Source of the DNA: Gammaproteobacteria bacterium
GTDB lineage: Bacteria > Pseudomonadota > Gammaproteobacteria > Pseudomonadales > Cellvibrionaceae
DNA: 64,000 nt
Direction of reading: 5' to 3'
Assembly: GCA_021151835.1 (NCBI GenBank)
Contig: JAGKWO010000005.1
Span: 62,001 to 126,000 of the forward strand
Shown piece after piece: positions 9,691 to 17,646 of this stretch (position 1 is the stretch's first letter; each line of letters begins with the position of its first letter). The translations under genes and the position numbers were made by a program. A model generated the notes under the pieces. That model was not told the DNA's origin, ran no database searches, and was given only the letters and a program-made list of their open reading frames with translations.

Positions 9691-10308
9691 ATGCGAGATT
9701 ATTTACTCACTGAAGATCAGCGCGATTGCCTTCAGGAAATTACCAACGTGGCCATGGGGCAAGCAGGGTCTCATCTGGCGCGTTTGCTGAATGTTTTTGT
9801 CGTTTTATCAATCCCCCATGTCAGCGTATTAAACCCAACCGATATTGCGATGGCCCTGCAATCGCTCAACCGCGAAGGTAAAGACGATATTGTCCACGGG
9901 GTTTGCCAGGGGTTTATCGGAGGTGGGATCGCCGGCGAAGCGATGCTTATTTTCCATGGTACTGACTTTGAGGATCTGGCCAAGCTGCTTAAATATGATC
10001 GGGTTCCCGATGAGCAGGCCCAATACGAATTACTGATGGACACCGCCAATGTACTCAATGGTGCATGCTTACGTGGGCTCGCGGAGCAATTGGACACTCA
10101 TTTCAGCTTTGGCCCACCCATGCTGTTAGGGCAACACTGCAACATCACCGACTTGCTCCAAAACAATAATATGAAATGGAAGCAGGCCCTGGTGGTTGAA
10201 ATTAATTACACCATTGAAAACCATAAAATCAATTGTGACTTGTTGTTGGTGATTGCCGAACATTCAATCCATGGACTAATTGAAAAACTCAACTATTTAC
10301 TTGATTAA
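9691..10308 (+). CDS. CheC-like phosphatase domain protein
   Basis: A 205-residue soluble protein of the CheC/CheX/FliY family, which dephosphorylates CheY-type response regulators. The phosphatase pattern [D/S]-x3-E-x2-N-x22-P is exact in the first half: D12, E16, N19 and P42. The second half has a pseudo-symmetric copy (MDTANVLNGACLRGLAEQL) in which the glutamate is replaced by asparagine and the proline spacing is lost, so probably only one active site works. No chemotaxis gene is nearby. It lies 24 bases before a PAS-GGDEF gene in the same direction, so its partner is more likely that cyclase or a receiver protein encoded elsewhere. Confidence 0.82.
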   Translation: MRDYLLTEDQRDCLQEITNVAMGQAGSHLARLLNVFVVLSIPHVSVLNPTDIAMALQSLNREGKDDIVHGVCQGFIGGGIAGEAMLIFHGTDFEDLAKLLKYDRVPDEQAQYELLMDTANVLNGACLRGLAEQLDTHFSFGPPMLLGQHCNITDLLQNNNMKWKQALVVEINYTIENHKINCDLLLVIAEHSIHGLIEKLNYLLD

Positions 10309-10332
10309 CTATCTGGATATTCATAGAAAGCG

Positions 10333-11298
10333 ATGGCAAAGAGCGACGAGCAAAATAAGTTATTCAAGGATGTCCATTGGCAAATGGATATCCTGCAGAA
10401 TATTGATGTAGGCCTTGTGGTGATGAATCAGGACTATACCATTGAAGTCTGGAATAGTTTTATGCAAAACCACAGTAGCAAGCCGCCCGAGGACGTACTT
10501 GGTAAAAGCTTGTTCACGGTTTTTCCGGAATTACCCGAACAATGGTTTCGCCATAAAGCCCAAGCGGTATTTGTTTTGCAAAATGCTACGTTTACTACCT
10601 GGGAACAACGCCCTTACCTCTTCCGTTTTCCACACTATCGCCCTATCACCGGTTCGGCGGAATATATGTATCAAAACAGCACCATTATTCCGCTCGCGGA
10701 TACTAAAGGCGTTGTTGATCACATTTGCTTGATTATCTATGACGTAACCGATACCGCAGTTAACAAATTGGCCCAGCAACAAGCCAATAAACAATTACAA
10801 AACCTGAGCCGCACGGATCACCTGACCGGGCTCTTTAACCGTGGTTATTGGGAACTCAGGTTAATCCAGGAATTCAAGCGCTACGATCGTTACGAGCAAG
10901 CATCCAGTTTAATTATGCTCGATATAGATCACTTCAAAAAAATCAATGATAAATACGGCCATACTGTTGGTGATGAAGCGATTCGCGGGGTTAGTCGGAT
11001 TATCAAGGAACAGGTGCGGGATCTTGATATTGCCGGTAGATATGGTGGCGAGGAATTTGGAATTATTTTAACCAATACCAATGGCGATGGCGCTTGTGTA
11101 TTTGCCGAACGTTTGCGTAAAACTATTGAGCACCTGACTATTTATACTGATGGCCATGAAATCAAATTTACAATCAGCCTTGGAGTTGCAGAACTAGGCG
11201 ATCAAACCCATGATCACCGTAGTTGGATTGAAAAGGCAGATCATGCCCTTTATCGCTCAAAAGAAACAGGAAGAAACCGCTGCACAATGTTGCCTTGA
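10333..11298 (+). CDS. PAS-GGDEF diguanylate cyclase
   Basis: A 321-residue predicted soluble diguanylate cyclase. Residues about 15-140 form a PAS domain (VGLVVMNQDYTIEVWNSFM...). Residues about 155-320 form the GGDEF domain, starting at RTDHLTGLFNRGYW. The active site reads GGEEF near residue 238 and is preceded by an RxxD product-inhibition site (RDLD) at the canonical five-residue distance, so the enzyme should make c-di-GMP and be feedback-inhibited. No membrane segment is visible. It is transcribed with the CheC-like gene just upstream, which suggests one signalling unit linking a phosphatase to c-di-GMP output. Confidence 0.93.
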   Translation: MAKSDEQNKLFKDVHWQMDILQNIDVGLVVMNQDYTIEVWNSFMQNHSSKPPEDVLGKSLFTVFPELPEQWFRHKAQAVFVLQNATFTTWEQRPYLFRFPHYRPITGSAEYMYQNSTIIPLADTKGVVDHICLIIYDVTDTAVNKLAQQQANKQLQNLSRTDHLTGLFNRGYWELRLIQEFKRYDRYEQASSLIMLDIDHFKKINDKYGHTVGDEAIRGVSRIIKEQVRDLDIAGRYGGEEFGIILTNTNGDGACVFAERLRKTIEHLTIYTDGHEIKFTISLGVAELGDQTHDHRSWIEKADHALYRSKETGRNRCTMLP

Positions 11299-11357
11299 GT
11301 CGCAACCAACACCCAACTCATCCCCATCACCAATAACTGCTATAGCATAAGCGTACC

Positions 11358-11501
11358 CTACTCTTCCTTCAGGCATTGCAGGTAAACGCGATGCCTGCAG
11401 CGAATGAAAGCGACAGCAGCTTTGCCAATCAACCAGAAAATGATATGGCAAAGCAAACCACCAATAACCGCGCCTAAAACAGGAAAAAGTATGTTCTTTA
11501 T
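11358..11501 (-). pseudogene. Possible remnant of a small membrane protein (47 codons, no normal start)
   Basis: On the minus strand an open frame reads IKNILFPVLGAVIGG and continues through one hydrophobic segment into a basic, Cys-containing tail ending LQCLKEE and a stop. The first codon that would fit is ATA; an in-frame stop lies just before it. This looks like a small one-TM protein whose ATG has mutated, or a fragment. It sits in the gap between the diguanylate cyclase gene and the first small plus-strand ORF. Chance openness cannot be excluded. Confidence 0.25.
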
Positions 11502-11530
11502 CGCTTAAAATGCTTGGCGAATCAGTTTAT

Positions 11531-11543
11531 CTCAGCATTATAA
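11531..11543 (+). repeat. Cassette-junction-like site 1 (CTCAGCATTATAA)
   Basis: First of three related 13-base sites (consensus CTCARCRTTRYRW) found just upstream of three successive small ORFs. It ends 13 bases before the ORF at 11557. It resembles the 3' end and core site of integron attC elements, but without an obvious paired arm here. Confidence 0.4.
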
Positions 11544-11556
11544 ATACGGAGTTGTA

Positions 11557-11868
11557 ATGAAAAATTTATTATTATTTAGTGCATTTTTGATTTTTACTAA
11601 TAATGTCTCAGCAGAGACAGTAATTCCAAAAGCCGTTGGTTGTGACTCGGACTCGGAAGAGTGCTTTATAGTTTTAGTAGCACCTTACAGTTCTAAAAAT
11701 TGCGGTGGTAACAATGACCAATTACGTCTAGATCCGAATAAGCCTGGCAGTAAAAACCAATACTCTACAGCATTGGCTGCGTATTTGGCTGGAAAAAAGC
11801 TTGAAGTTGGTGCAGATTCCTGCCTAAGCGGTCAACCATCTCCATCATATTTATACATAACAAATTAA
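11557..11868 (+). CDS. Small secreted protein of unknown function
   Basis: A 103-residue protein with a clear Sec signal peptide (MKNLLLFSAFLIFTNNVSA, cleavage after the last alanine). The mature part has four cysteines (in GCDSD, EECF, NCGG and DSCL) that could form two disulfides in the periplasm. I do not recognise the family. The ORF begins 13 bases after a cassette-like junction and is followed within 12 bases by an attC-like palindrome, so it has the form of a single-gene integron cassette. Base composition is AT-richer than in the flanking housekeeping genes. Confidence 0.65.
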   Translation: MKNLLLFSAFLIFTNNVSAETVIPKAVGCDSDSEECFIVLVAPYSSKNCGGNNDQLRLDPNKPGSKNQYSTALAAYLAGKKLEVGADSCLSGQPSPSYLYITN

Positions 11869-11879
11869 TAAATTAACTT

Positions 11880-12008
11880 TATAACAAGGTGCATCAGGCA
11901 CGCATACTACGTGTGCTGGATATATTGTAAGTTGCGGATTTAGCAATCGCTGCGCGAAATTTGCCACAGTGAGCCACATGCAAGGCGCGCCTGCACTCAA
12001 CATTATGT
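11880..12008 (+). repeat. attC-like recombination site, about 129 bp
   Basis: The element starts with ATAACAAGGTGCATCAGGCA and ends with CGCCTGCACTCAACATTATG. The outer arms are imperfect inverted repeats: CAGGC (11895-11899) pairs with GCCTG (11989-11993), GGCACGC with GCGCGCC allowing one mismatch, and the ends ATAA with TTAT. Length, the TAACAA start, the unpaired spacer between arms and the position between two short same-strand ORFs match Vibrio-type attC sites. The core reads ATTATGT rather than GTTRRRY, so it may be decayed. Confidence 0.5.
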
Positions 12009-12016
12009 GATCTGAA

Positions 12017-12295
12017 ATGGACAAACCAAGAATCAAAGTAGATTTCAATGAGCTGATCGAAAAAGATTTAGTTCTGCTGTCTAAAACAGATGAGGTTGAA
12101 GACTCAGCTGGTCAAAAAATTGATTTACAGGTCGGCAAGCGGGTAGCCATATATGAATATAATCACTATGAAAGTGGTGAAAAGGAATATCTGTTAGCCG
12201 AAGGAATTGCAGTCTTGAATGAAGCTCAAGACAATCTTATCGCAAAATGGTGTTGCCGTATAAATGAGCATGGAATTAAAGTGGTGAGCACATAA
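12017..12295 (+). CDS. Small hypothetical protein, 92 aa
   Basis: A 92-residue acidic, probably cytoplasmic protein without a signal peptide or membrane segment. It has alternating charged and hydrophobic stretches (DLQVGKRVAIYEYNHYESGE, then YLLAEGIAVLNE) that suggest a small beta-rich domain. No family is recognised. The start codon lies eight bases after the end of the attC-like site, as in integron cassettes, and another core-like site follows about 37 bases after the stop. Confidence 0.6.
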   Translation: MDKPRIKVDFNELIEKDLVLLSKTDEVEDSAGQKIDLQVGKRVAIYEYNHYESGEKEYLLAEGIAVLNEAQDNLIAKWCCRINEHGIKVVST

Positions 12296-12331
12296 GTGTT
12301 CAATACGCACACTTCGCAAGCTGCCGCCGAA

Positions 12332-12344
12332 CTCAGCGTTGCAT
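12332..12344 (+). repeat. Cassette-junction-like site 3 (CTCAGCGTTGCAT)
   Basis: Third member of the CTCARCRTTRYRW set; all its differences from the copy at 11996-12008 are transitions. It ends ten bases before the start of a broken lipoprotein gene. The preceding 45 bases contain short complementary stretches but no convincing full attC arm pair. Confidence 0.35.
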
Positions 12345-12354
12345 GAGGCCTAGC

Positions 12355-12544
12355 ATGAAATTTTTTTCGTATCGGGATTTGTGTTTTTTTGTTTGGTTGT
12401 ACTGCTTTGGAGAAGCAACCAAAGTATGGTCTAATCGAAGTAAAAATTCAATAGCTAGAAAAAACTAATACTTGCACTGGAAAAGGCATAAAAGTTTACT
12501 CTGCTCTCAAAGGCAGTAAATATTTTCCTGTTAAAAATTTGTAA
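12355..12544 (+). pseudogene. Broken small lipoprotein gene (frameshift in a T tract plus a stop)
   Basis: From ATG at 12355 the frame is lost in a run of seven T (12361-12367). Removing one T restores a lipoprotein signal (FRIGICVFLFGCTALEK) and a further frame that runs through one internal TAG to the TAA at 12542-12544, 62 codons in all. The restored tail reads KTNTCTGKGIKVYSALKGSK. The pattern of ATG, lipobox and consistent total frame argues for a recently inactivated gene, or for a sequencing error in the T run together with a true nonsense mutation. The family is unknown. Confidence 0.5.
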
Positions 12545-12629
12545 TGAGCACATTTGGTGAATCGTTGTGTAAAGTTTATCGCGTGTGTTAGTTGCAAATG
12601 CTGTTTACCAACATACCAGGCAGAATAAA

Positions 12630-13031
12630 GTGAAAATAACTAACGAATATCTGAGAGTTTTCTTGGTTTTAGGATCCATATTTTCCTGTGGCTTACTTGC
12701 ACTGTGTATTTTACAGATCCCAAGTGAACTCGCTAAGCATGGTTCCATTCCTTTTCGATTTAAAATCATTATCCCCTTTTGTTTGCTTATTTTATTTTTG
12801 GCTACTCTTTATTCGGAAACACGCTTTTGGAAAACAGCACTAATACTGATTGGCTGTACCATTGGCATAATATTGTTCGGTGTTGTTGGGTTTGCAATTA
12901 AAGTTATAATTTATAACCTATTAGGTGAGCCCATTAATCATGGAGTTGGTTACGGCGCAATACTTCTATTACTTGGCGCGATTTGCATATTTGCTGTTAT
13001 CAAGCTAATTCAACTAAAGCTGTCAAATTAG
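12630..13031 (+). CDS. Small integral membrane protein, unknown function
   Basis: A predicted inner-membrane protein of 133 residues from a GTG start at 12630 (MKITNEYLRV...); the frame is open from another GTG at 12585. Four hydrophobic stretches are visible: VFLVLGSIFSCGLLALCIL, IIIPFCLLILFLATLY, ALILIGCTIGIILFGVVGFA and YGAILLLLGAICIFAVIKL. No recognised domain. It lies in the AT-rich run of small plus-strand ORFs, and GTTAGTT just upstream (12587) is another weak core-like sequence. Confidence 0.55.
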   Translation: MKITNEYLRVFLVLGSIFSCGLLALCILQIPSELAKHGSIPFRFKIIIPFCLLILFLATLYSETRFWKTALILIGCTIGIILFGVVGFAIKVIIYNLLGEPINHGVGYGAILLLLGAICIFAVIKLIQLKLSN

Positions 13032-13220
13032 TGCCAAAAATCAATCAACCAGATTGTTTAGTTGCACTTTTGTCGGCCTGCCAGCTCCATTTTATGGAAA
13101 AAATACAAAATAGAAATAACCATTTATCCCGGCGCCATGAAAAGGCAGTAATGAAAAAGCTAATTTTAACAATTACAAATGGCCCGTACTGACAACATCT
13201 ATCCGCAGAGTTTGAACATA

Positions 13221-14120
13221 ATGCGCGACATCAAAAATATCGATTTAAATTTATTGAAAGCACTTGATGCCTTATTGGATGAGCGGAGCGTAACGCGCGC
13301 GGCGGAGCGGCTTTCACTAACGCAACCTGCGATGAGTGGAATGTTGACGCGGTTGCGGGAAAGTTTTAACGACCCCCTTTTTGTGCGCTCGCAGCGCGGG
13401 ATTGTTCCCACTCAACGCGCGCTTGAATTGGCCGGGCCGGTTAAACAGGTATTGGCGGAAATTGCGGTGTTGCTCACTCCCGCTGAATTTGATCCGCTCA
13501 CAGCGCGGATGACGTTATCCATTGCGGCCACCGATTACGCTTTGCAAGCAGTGGCAGTTCCATTTGTGCTGGAACTCAAAAAGCGCGCACCGAATATCCG
13601 GGTGGCATTATTACCCATTGAAAACCCGCAACTGCATGCGCAACTTGAGCGAGGTGATATCGAATTGGTTTTGCTTAGCCCGCAAAATAGTCCGCCCGAT
13701 TTACACGCACGCCGTTTGTTCGACGAAGAATATGTCTGTGTGATGCGCGATGAGCATCCCGCCGCAAAAGCACCGCTATCGCTCGACGAATTTTGCGGTC
13801 TAGAGCATGCACTGTTTTCCTACAACGGTGGTTGTTTTAGCGGCGCTACGGATGAGGCGCTGGAAAAAATCGGGCGCGAGCGGCAAGTGATGCTTTCCGT
13901 GAAATCCTTTTTGGTGATGACCAATATTGTCCGCGCCAGCGATTTAATTGCTGTTGTCCCCAAGCGCTTGGTTGAGCACCTTGATGGATTGGTGATGCAG
14001 GAAACTCCCCTGCCTGTTGAAGGTTTCGCCCTGATGGCTGCCTGGCATGAGCGAACCCACAAAGACCCCGCACACCGCTGGGTGCGCGATCTGTTGTTTG
14101 AATTATTTATTACCGATTAA
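13221..14120 (+). CDS. LysR-family transcriptional regulator
   Basis: A 299-residue LysR regulator. The N-terminal winged helix-turn-helix reads DLNLLKALDALLDERSVTRA followed by AERLSLTQPAMSGMLTRLR, typical of the NodD/LeuO-like branch; the rest is the periplasmic-binding-protein-like effector domain. The frame opens at 13179, but ATG 13221 puts the HTH at its usual distance from the N-terminus. The next gene in the same direction (14293) is an OYE-type reductase, a plausible target. The effector is unknown. Confidence 0.88.
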   Translation: MRDIKNIDLNLLKALDALLDERSVTRAAERLSLTQPAMSGMLTRLRESFNDPLFVRSQRGIVPTQRALELAGPVKQVLAEIAVLLTPAEFDPLTARMTLSIAATDYALQAVAVPFVLELKKRAPNIRVALLPIENPQLHAQLERGDIELVLLSPQNSPPDLHARRLFDEEYVCVMRDEHPAAKAPLSLDEFCGLEHALFSYNGGCFSGATDEALEKIGRERQVMLSVKSFLVMTNIVRASDLIAVVPKRLVEHLDGLVMQETPLPVEGFALMAAWHERTHKDPAHRWVRDLLFELFITD

Positions 14121-14292
14121 GCTCCTCTCTTCTTGGACGCATTGCCGCAGGAGTTCGCTGCCAATCCCCAGATATAAAATTTCATGATGGCAGCCATAAG
14201 AAAATAGAAATATTTATATACCAGAAGAGCGGTTACTCTGCATTCCACGAATCTACGAATGTAGTAAAAGCCGTTTTCCTCTGGAGACATAC

Positions 14293-15387
14293 ATGTCTGA
14301 ACTCTTTACCCGCTTCAAATTAAAGGATGTTGAATTACGCAATCGCATTGCCGTGCCGCCAATGTGCCAATACATGGCCACCGACGGTTTCAGTAACGAC
14401 TGGCACCTTGCGCATTACAGCAGTATTGCACGCGGTGGTGCCGGTGTGGTGATTGTGGAAGCTACTGCGGTATCGCCCGATGGCCGCATCTCCCCCGGTT
14501 GTTTAGGGTTGTGGAGTGATGAGCACATCGAAGGCCTTAAACAAATTGCCAGTGCCATTAAAAAAGCGGGCGCCGTTCCAGGAATCCAGATCGCCCATGC
14601 GGGTCGCAAAGCCAGTGCCAATCGCCCATGGGAAGGTGATGACCATATTCCTGCGGGCGATCCGCGCGGCTGGGAAACTATTTCTCCATCTGCCGTTGCC
14701 TTTGGTGGTGATTTGGATAAAACCCCACGTGAAATGAGCATCATCGATATCAAACGTGTGTGTGCCGATTTCTCCGCCGCCGCACGCCGCGCTCGCGAAG
14801 CCGGATTTGAATGGTTGGAATTGCATTTTGCCCACGGTTATTTAGCGCAAAGTTTTTTCTCCAAACACGCCAATAAACGCACCGACGAATATGGCGGCAG
14901 CCTTGAAAACCGCAGCCGTTTTTTATTGGAAACGCTTGCCGCTGCACGCAGTGTATGGCCAGCAAATCTGCCGTTAACGGCGCGCTTTGGTGTTATTGAG
15001 TACGATGGCCGCGATGAAGAAACACTCGCTGAATCCATTGAGCTGGTAAAACAATTCCGCACTAACGGCCTCGATATGTTGAGCGTGAGTATTGGCTTCT
15101 CCACGCCAGATACCAACATCCCCTGGGCACCTGCATTCCTTGCGCCCATCGCAGAAAAAGTTCGCAACGCAACCGGCTTGCCGGTGTCATCGGCATGGGG
15201 TTTTAGTACACCCGCATTAGCAGAAGCAGCCGTCGCCAATAAACAATTGGATTTGGTAATGATTGGCCGCCCGCATCTGGCAAATCCGCATTGGCCTTAT
15301 CTCGCCGCGCGCGAACTGGGTGTTGAGAAGCCAGCCTGGGTATTACCTGCGCCTTATGCGCATTGGCTTGAGCGTTACAGAACCTGA
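14293..15387 (+). CDS. NADH:flavin oxidoreductase of the YqjM/XenA class (old yellow enzyme)
   Basis: A 364-residue FMN enzyme that reduces activated C=C bonds of enones and nitro compounds with NAD(P)H. The class-defining cysteine is C25 in PPMCQYM, as in XenA/YqjM. HAGRKAS and the substrate-binding region FAHGYLAQSFFSKHANKRTD are present. Length agrees with the thermophilic-like OYE class (about 340-365). CTGGAG eight bases before the ATG is a good ribosome binding site. It follows a LysR gene by 172 bases and ends at a strong terminator. A second OYE of the other subclass is encoded at 59530. Confidence 0.93.
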   Translation: MSELFTRFKLKDVELRNRIAVPPMCQYMATDGFSNDWHLAHYSSIARGGAGVVIVEATAVSPDGRISPGCLGLWSDEHIEGLKQIASAIKKAGAVPGIQIAHAGRKASANRPWEGDDHIPAGDPRGWETISPSAVAFGGDLDKTPREMSIIDIKRVCADFSAAARRAREAGFEWLELHFAHGYLAQSFFSKHANKRTDEYGGSLENRSRFLLETLAAARSVWPANLPLTARFGVIEYDGRDEETLAESIELVKQFRTNGLDMLSVSIGFSTPDTNIPWAPAFLAPIAEKVRNATGLPVSSAWGFSTPALAEAAVANKQLDLVMIGRPHLANPHWPYLAARELGVEKPAWVLPAPYAHWLERYRT

Positions 15388-15410
15388 TTGACCTGGTTAA
15401 GGTGATGCAC

Positions 15411-15443
15411 AAAAAACTGCTGGCTGAACACCAGCAGTTTTTT
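15411..15443 (+). terminator. Terminator of the YqjM-like reductase gene
   Basis: Perfect 13-bp stem: AAAAAACTGCTGG (15411-15423), loop CTGAACA, CCAGCAGTTTTTT (15431-15443). The flanking A and T runs allow termination in both directions, so it may also serve the minus-strand halogenase gene. Confidence 0.9.
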
Positions 15444-15575
15444 ATTGTGTTATCAACGATAATTTTTATACAGTCTTTCTACTTTGGCTGCACAAGGATT
15501 AACATCAGGTCAATTGCCATCACCGCCTACCATCCTGGTTTAGGAACAATTACCCCAGGCTAACTAAAACGGGTA

Positions 15576-17069
15576 TTACATTTGCATTTGATCTTCCGCG
15601 CAATACTGCTGTACAAAATCTTCATGACTGGGTAATTTCATTGCGCGCCTTTTAATATCGGCCGAAAAATCCTGCATATATTTGCACAGATCCTGATGAT
15701 TCATTGCATCAACATATTGGTGATAATCCTCAGGAATTATTCGTTGTCCGATCATAACCTGTGACCAGGAATCCAGCTGGAAAATTTCACCTTCCGCTTT
15801 ATAGGCTATCGCCGTTTCCCTGAATAGTTTAATGCGATGAGCGAGCGTATCCGGTACATCCATATCCCTGCAATAACGCCAATATGGCGTGTCGTCCCGT
15901 ATAGTTGCCTTATAATGCAATATCACAAAATCACGAATACGCTCGATCTCGGTTTTTGTTTGCTCATTGTATTCAGCCACATTGGATTCTTTAATGCCGT
16001 TGCTGGGGAAAAATCTCACCAGTCGCAGCGCGCTGTTCATAATCAAATGAATACTGGTAGATTCCAACGGTTCAATAAATCCGCTCGATAAACCCAGCGC
16101 AACACAATTTTTGTTCCAACTCTGTTTGCGGCGGCCAGTTTTAAACTTCAATACATGGGGCTCATTAATTAATTCGCCCGGCAAGTTATCGAAAAATGTT
16201 TTTCTGGCTTCTTCATCAGAAATATATTTACTGCAATAGACAAAACCGGTACCGATACGACTTTGTAACGGAATATGCCACTGCCACCCTGCTTGATGCG
16301 CAACAGCGCGAGTGTATGGCAATGCGGGCAATGGGTTTTTAGTTTGTGCCGCAATAGCACTATCATTCAATAACCACTGCGACCAATCTTCATAACCCGT
16401 GCGCAGGGTTTGCTCAATCAACAAACCGCGAAAGCCGGTACAATCAATAAAGAAATCCCCGTCCACCACTTCGCCCGATGCCAGGGTCACGCTTTTAATA
16501 AAGCCATTTTCATTATGCGTTGCCACCTCGACAATCTTGCCTTCAGTGCGCTTTACACCACGAGCCTCACTGTATTTGCGCAAAAATTTTGCATAGAGCG
16601 ATGCATTAAAATGATAAGCATAATTAGTGCGCGGATTTTCCGTGATCGCAAACTTTCCCATTCGAGCCGCTTGCAATTCAAAACAAAAATCCCCGTAATC
16701 ATTTTCCAACCCCATTCCCTTTGCTTTTAACCAGAAGTGAACAAAATCGGCCATCCACAATTCTTTGCCCGTTATTCCGAAGGAATGGATATATTGATCG
16801 CCCTTTTGCCCCCAGTTTTCAAAATTGATTCCCAATTTGAACGTGCCCTGGGTAGCCCGCAAAAATTCCTGTTCATCAATATTTAATAACTTATGGAATG
16901 CCTGCATAGGCGGAACAGTTGCCTCACCAACGCCTACCGTTCCAATTTCTTCCGACTCAATCAACCGAATATCCAATACCGATCCAAGGTGATGTGAAAC
17001 AGTGGCAGCAGCCATCCAGCCTGCTGTTCCACCACCGGCAATTACGATTTTTTTAATGGGTGTAGTCAT
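15576..17069 (-). CDS. Flavin-dependent tryptophan halogenase family protein
   Basis: A 497-residue FADH2-dependent halogenase-family protein (Trp_halogenase). The FAD site GGGTAGWMA is at residues 12-20, the conserved lysine that carries the chloramine/HOCl intermediate is K77 in GTFKLGINFENW, and the hallmark WxWxIP is at 261-266 (WQWHIP). EPLES at 332-336 carries the conserved glutamate. All key residues are intact, so halogenating activity is possible, but no biosynthetic gene cluster or flavin reductase adjoins it. In Cellvibrio-type genomes such genes often occur near TonB-dependent receptors, and their real substrates are unclear. The gene stands alone, with an upstream region holding a repeated ACTAGTG motif. 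Confidence 0.9.
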   Translation of the reverse strand: MTTPIKKIVIAGGGTAGWMAAATVSHHLGSVLDIRLIESEEIGTVGVGEATVPPMQAFHKLLNIDEQEFLRATQGTFKLGINFENWGQKGDQYIHSFGITGKELWMADFVHFWLKAKGMGLENDYGDFCFELQAARMGKFAITENPRTNYAYHFNASLYAKFLRKYSEARGVKRTEGKIVEVATHNENGFIKSVTLASGEVVDGDFFIDCTGFRGLLIEQTLRTGYEDWSQWLLNDSAIAAQTKNPLPALPYTRAVAHQAGWQWHIPLQSRIGTGFVYCSKYISDEEARKTFFDNLPGELINEPHVLKFKTGRRKQSWNKNCVALGLSSGFIEPLESTSIHLIMNSALRLVRFFPSNGIKESNVAEYNEQTKTEIERIRDFVILHYKATIRDDTPYWRYCRDMDVPDTLAHRIKLFRETAIAYKAEGEIFQLDSWSQVMIGQRIIPEDYHQYVDAMNHQDLCKYMQDFSADIKRRAMKLPSHEDFVQQYCAEDQMQM

Positions 17070-17452
17070 ATTTTTTCAGGTCCGATCCAGAGCATGTTTT
17101 TATTAAGATTTTTTTAATTCGCAACGCTATAGTTGTGAGGAATAATTTATTACTCACCCTTTTAATTAACCCGATCAGGATGAAAAATTTTCTAGCACTC
17201 ATCAACAGCTAACAATTGCGTGCACTAGTGTTAGCAGGCACAGGGGCTATGTACAGCTAAAGGTCATAGATATTAGCTATTGCATACTAGTGGATTTGCC
17301 TACTCTACTAGTGACAAGGCAAGGTTATTGGGGAATTAATTTTCATCTTTTAAAAGATCACTGCGGGTTATCAAATAAAGAACTTGAATGCACAAACATT
17401 AAGCCTTTTTATTTGAACTTGAATTTGCACAACCGCATGAGCTAAAGTACAC
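17070..17452. promoter_or_regulatory. Upstream region of the halogenase gene with three ACTAGTG copies
   Basis: This gene-free, AT-rich stretch lies between the halogenase start and the C4-like RNA. ACTAGTG occurs at 17224, 17286 and 17307. The start-to-start spacings of 62 and 21 bp are close to whole helical turns (about six and two), which is the arrangement expected for cooperative binding of one regulator. No promoter boxes could be assigned with certainty. Confidence 0.45.
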
Positions 17453-17455
17453 CTC

Positions 17456-17640
17456 GTTGCGGCACAATCCGCAACTTGGGTTTGGCGACCCGATTAACTC
17501 AAGGCGCATAAGCGCCCTACCATGTTGCAGGCGCTTTTTTTTCGTCTGCAATCTGATCTATGGTAGCTGTACGTGGGAGACCTTCGGGTCTGCCGGGTTC
17601 TTGAGTTCCGGTTCGCCAACCTGCGTGCAGCTGCCACCCT
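17456..17640 (+). ncRNA. C4-like antisense RNA (phage P1/P7 C4 motif type)
   Basis: A strongly structured, GC-richer stretch. GTTGCGG (17456) pairs with CCGCAAC (17469). GGCGCATAAGCGCC and TTGCAG/CTGCAA form further hairpins. GGTAGCTGTACGTGG (17562-17576) pairs over 15 bases, counting G-U, with CCTGCGTGCAGCTGCC (17620-17635). AGACC-TTCG-GGTCT forms an inner UUCG hairpin. The order and the wording (TTGGCGACCC, GGGAGACCTTCGGGTCTGCC, TTCGCCAACCTG, GCAGCTGCCACCC) match my memory of the C4 RNAs that repress antirepressor genes in P1/P7-type phages. Its single-stranded GCCAA and GCAGCTGCCAC segments are complementary to the leader at 17647-17669. Confidence 0.75.
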
Positions 17641-17646
17641 TCAATT

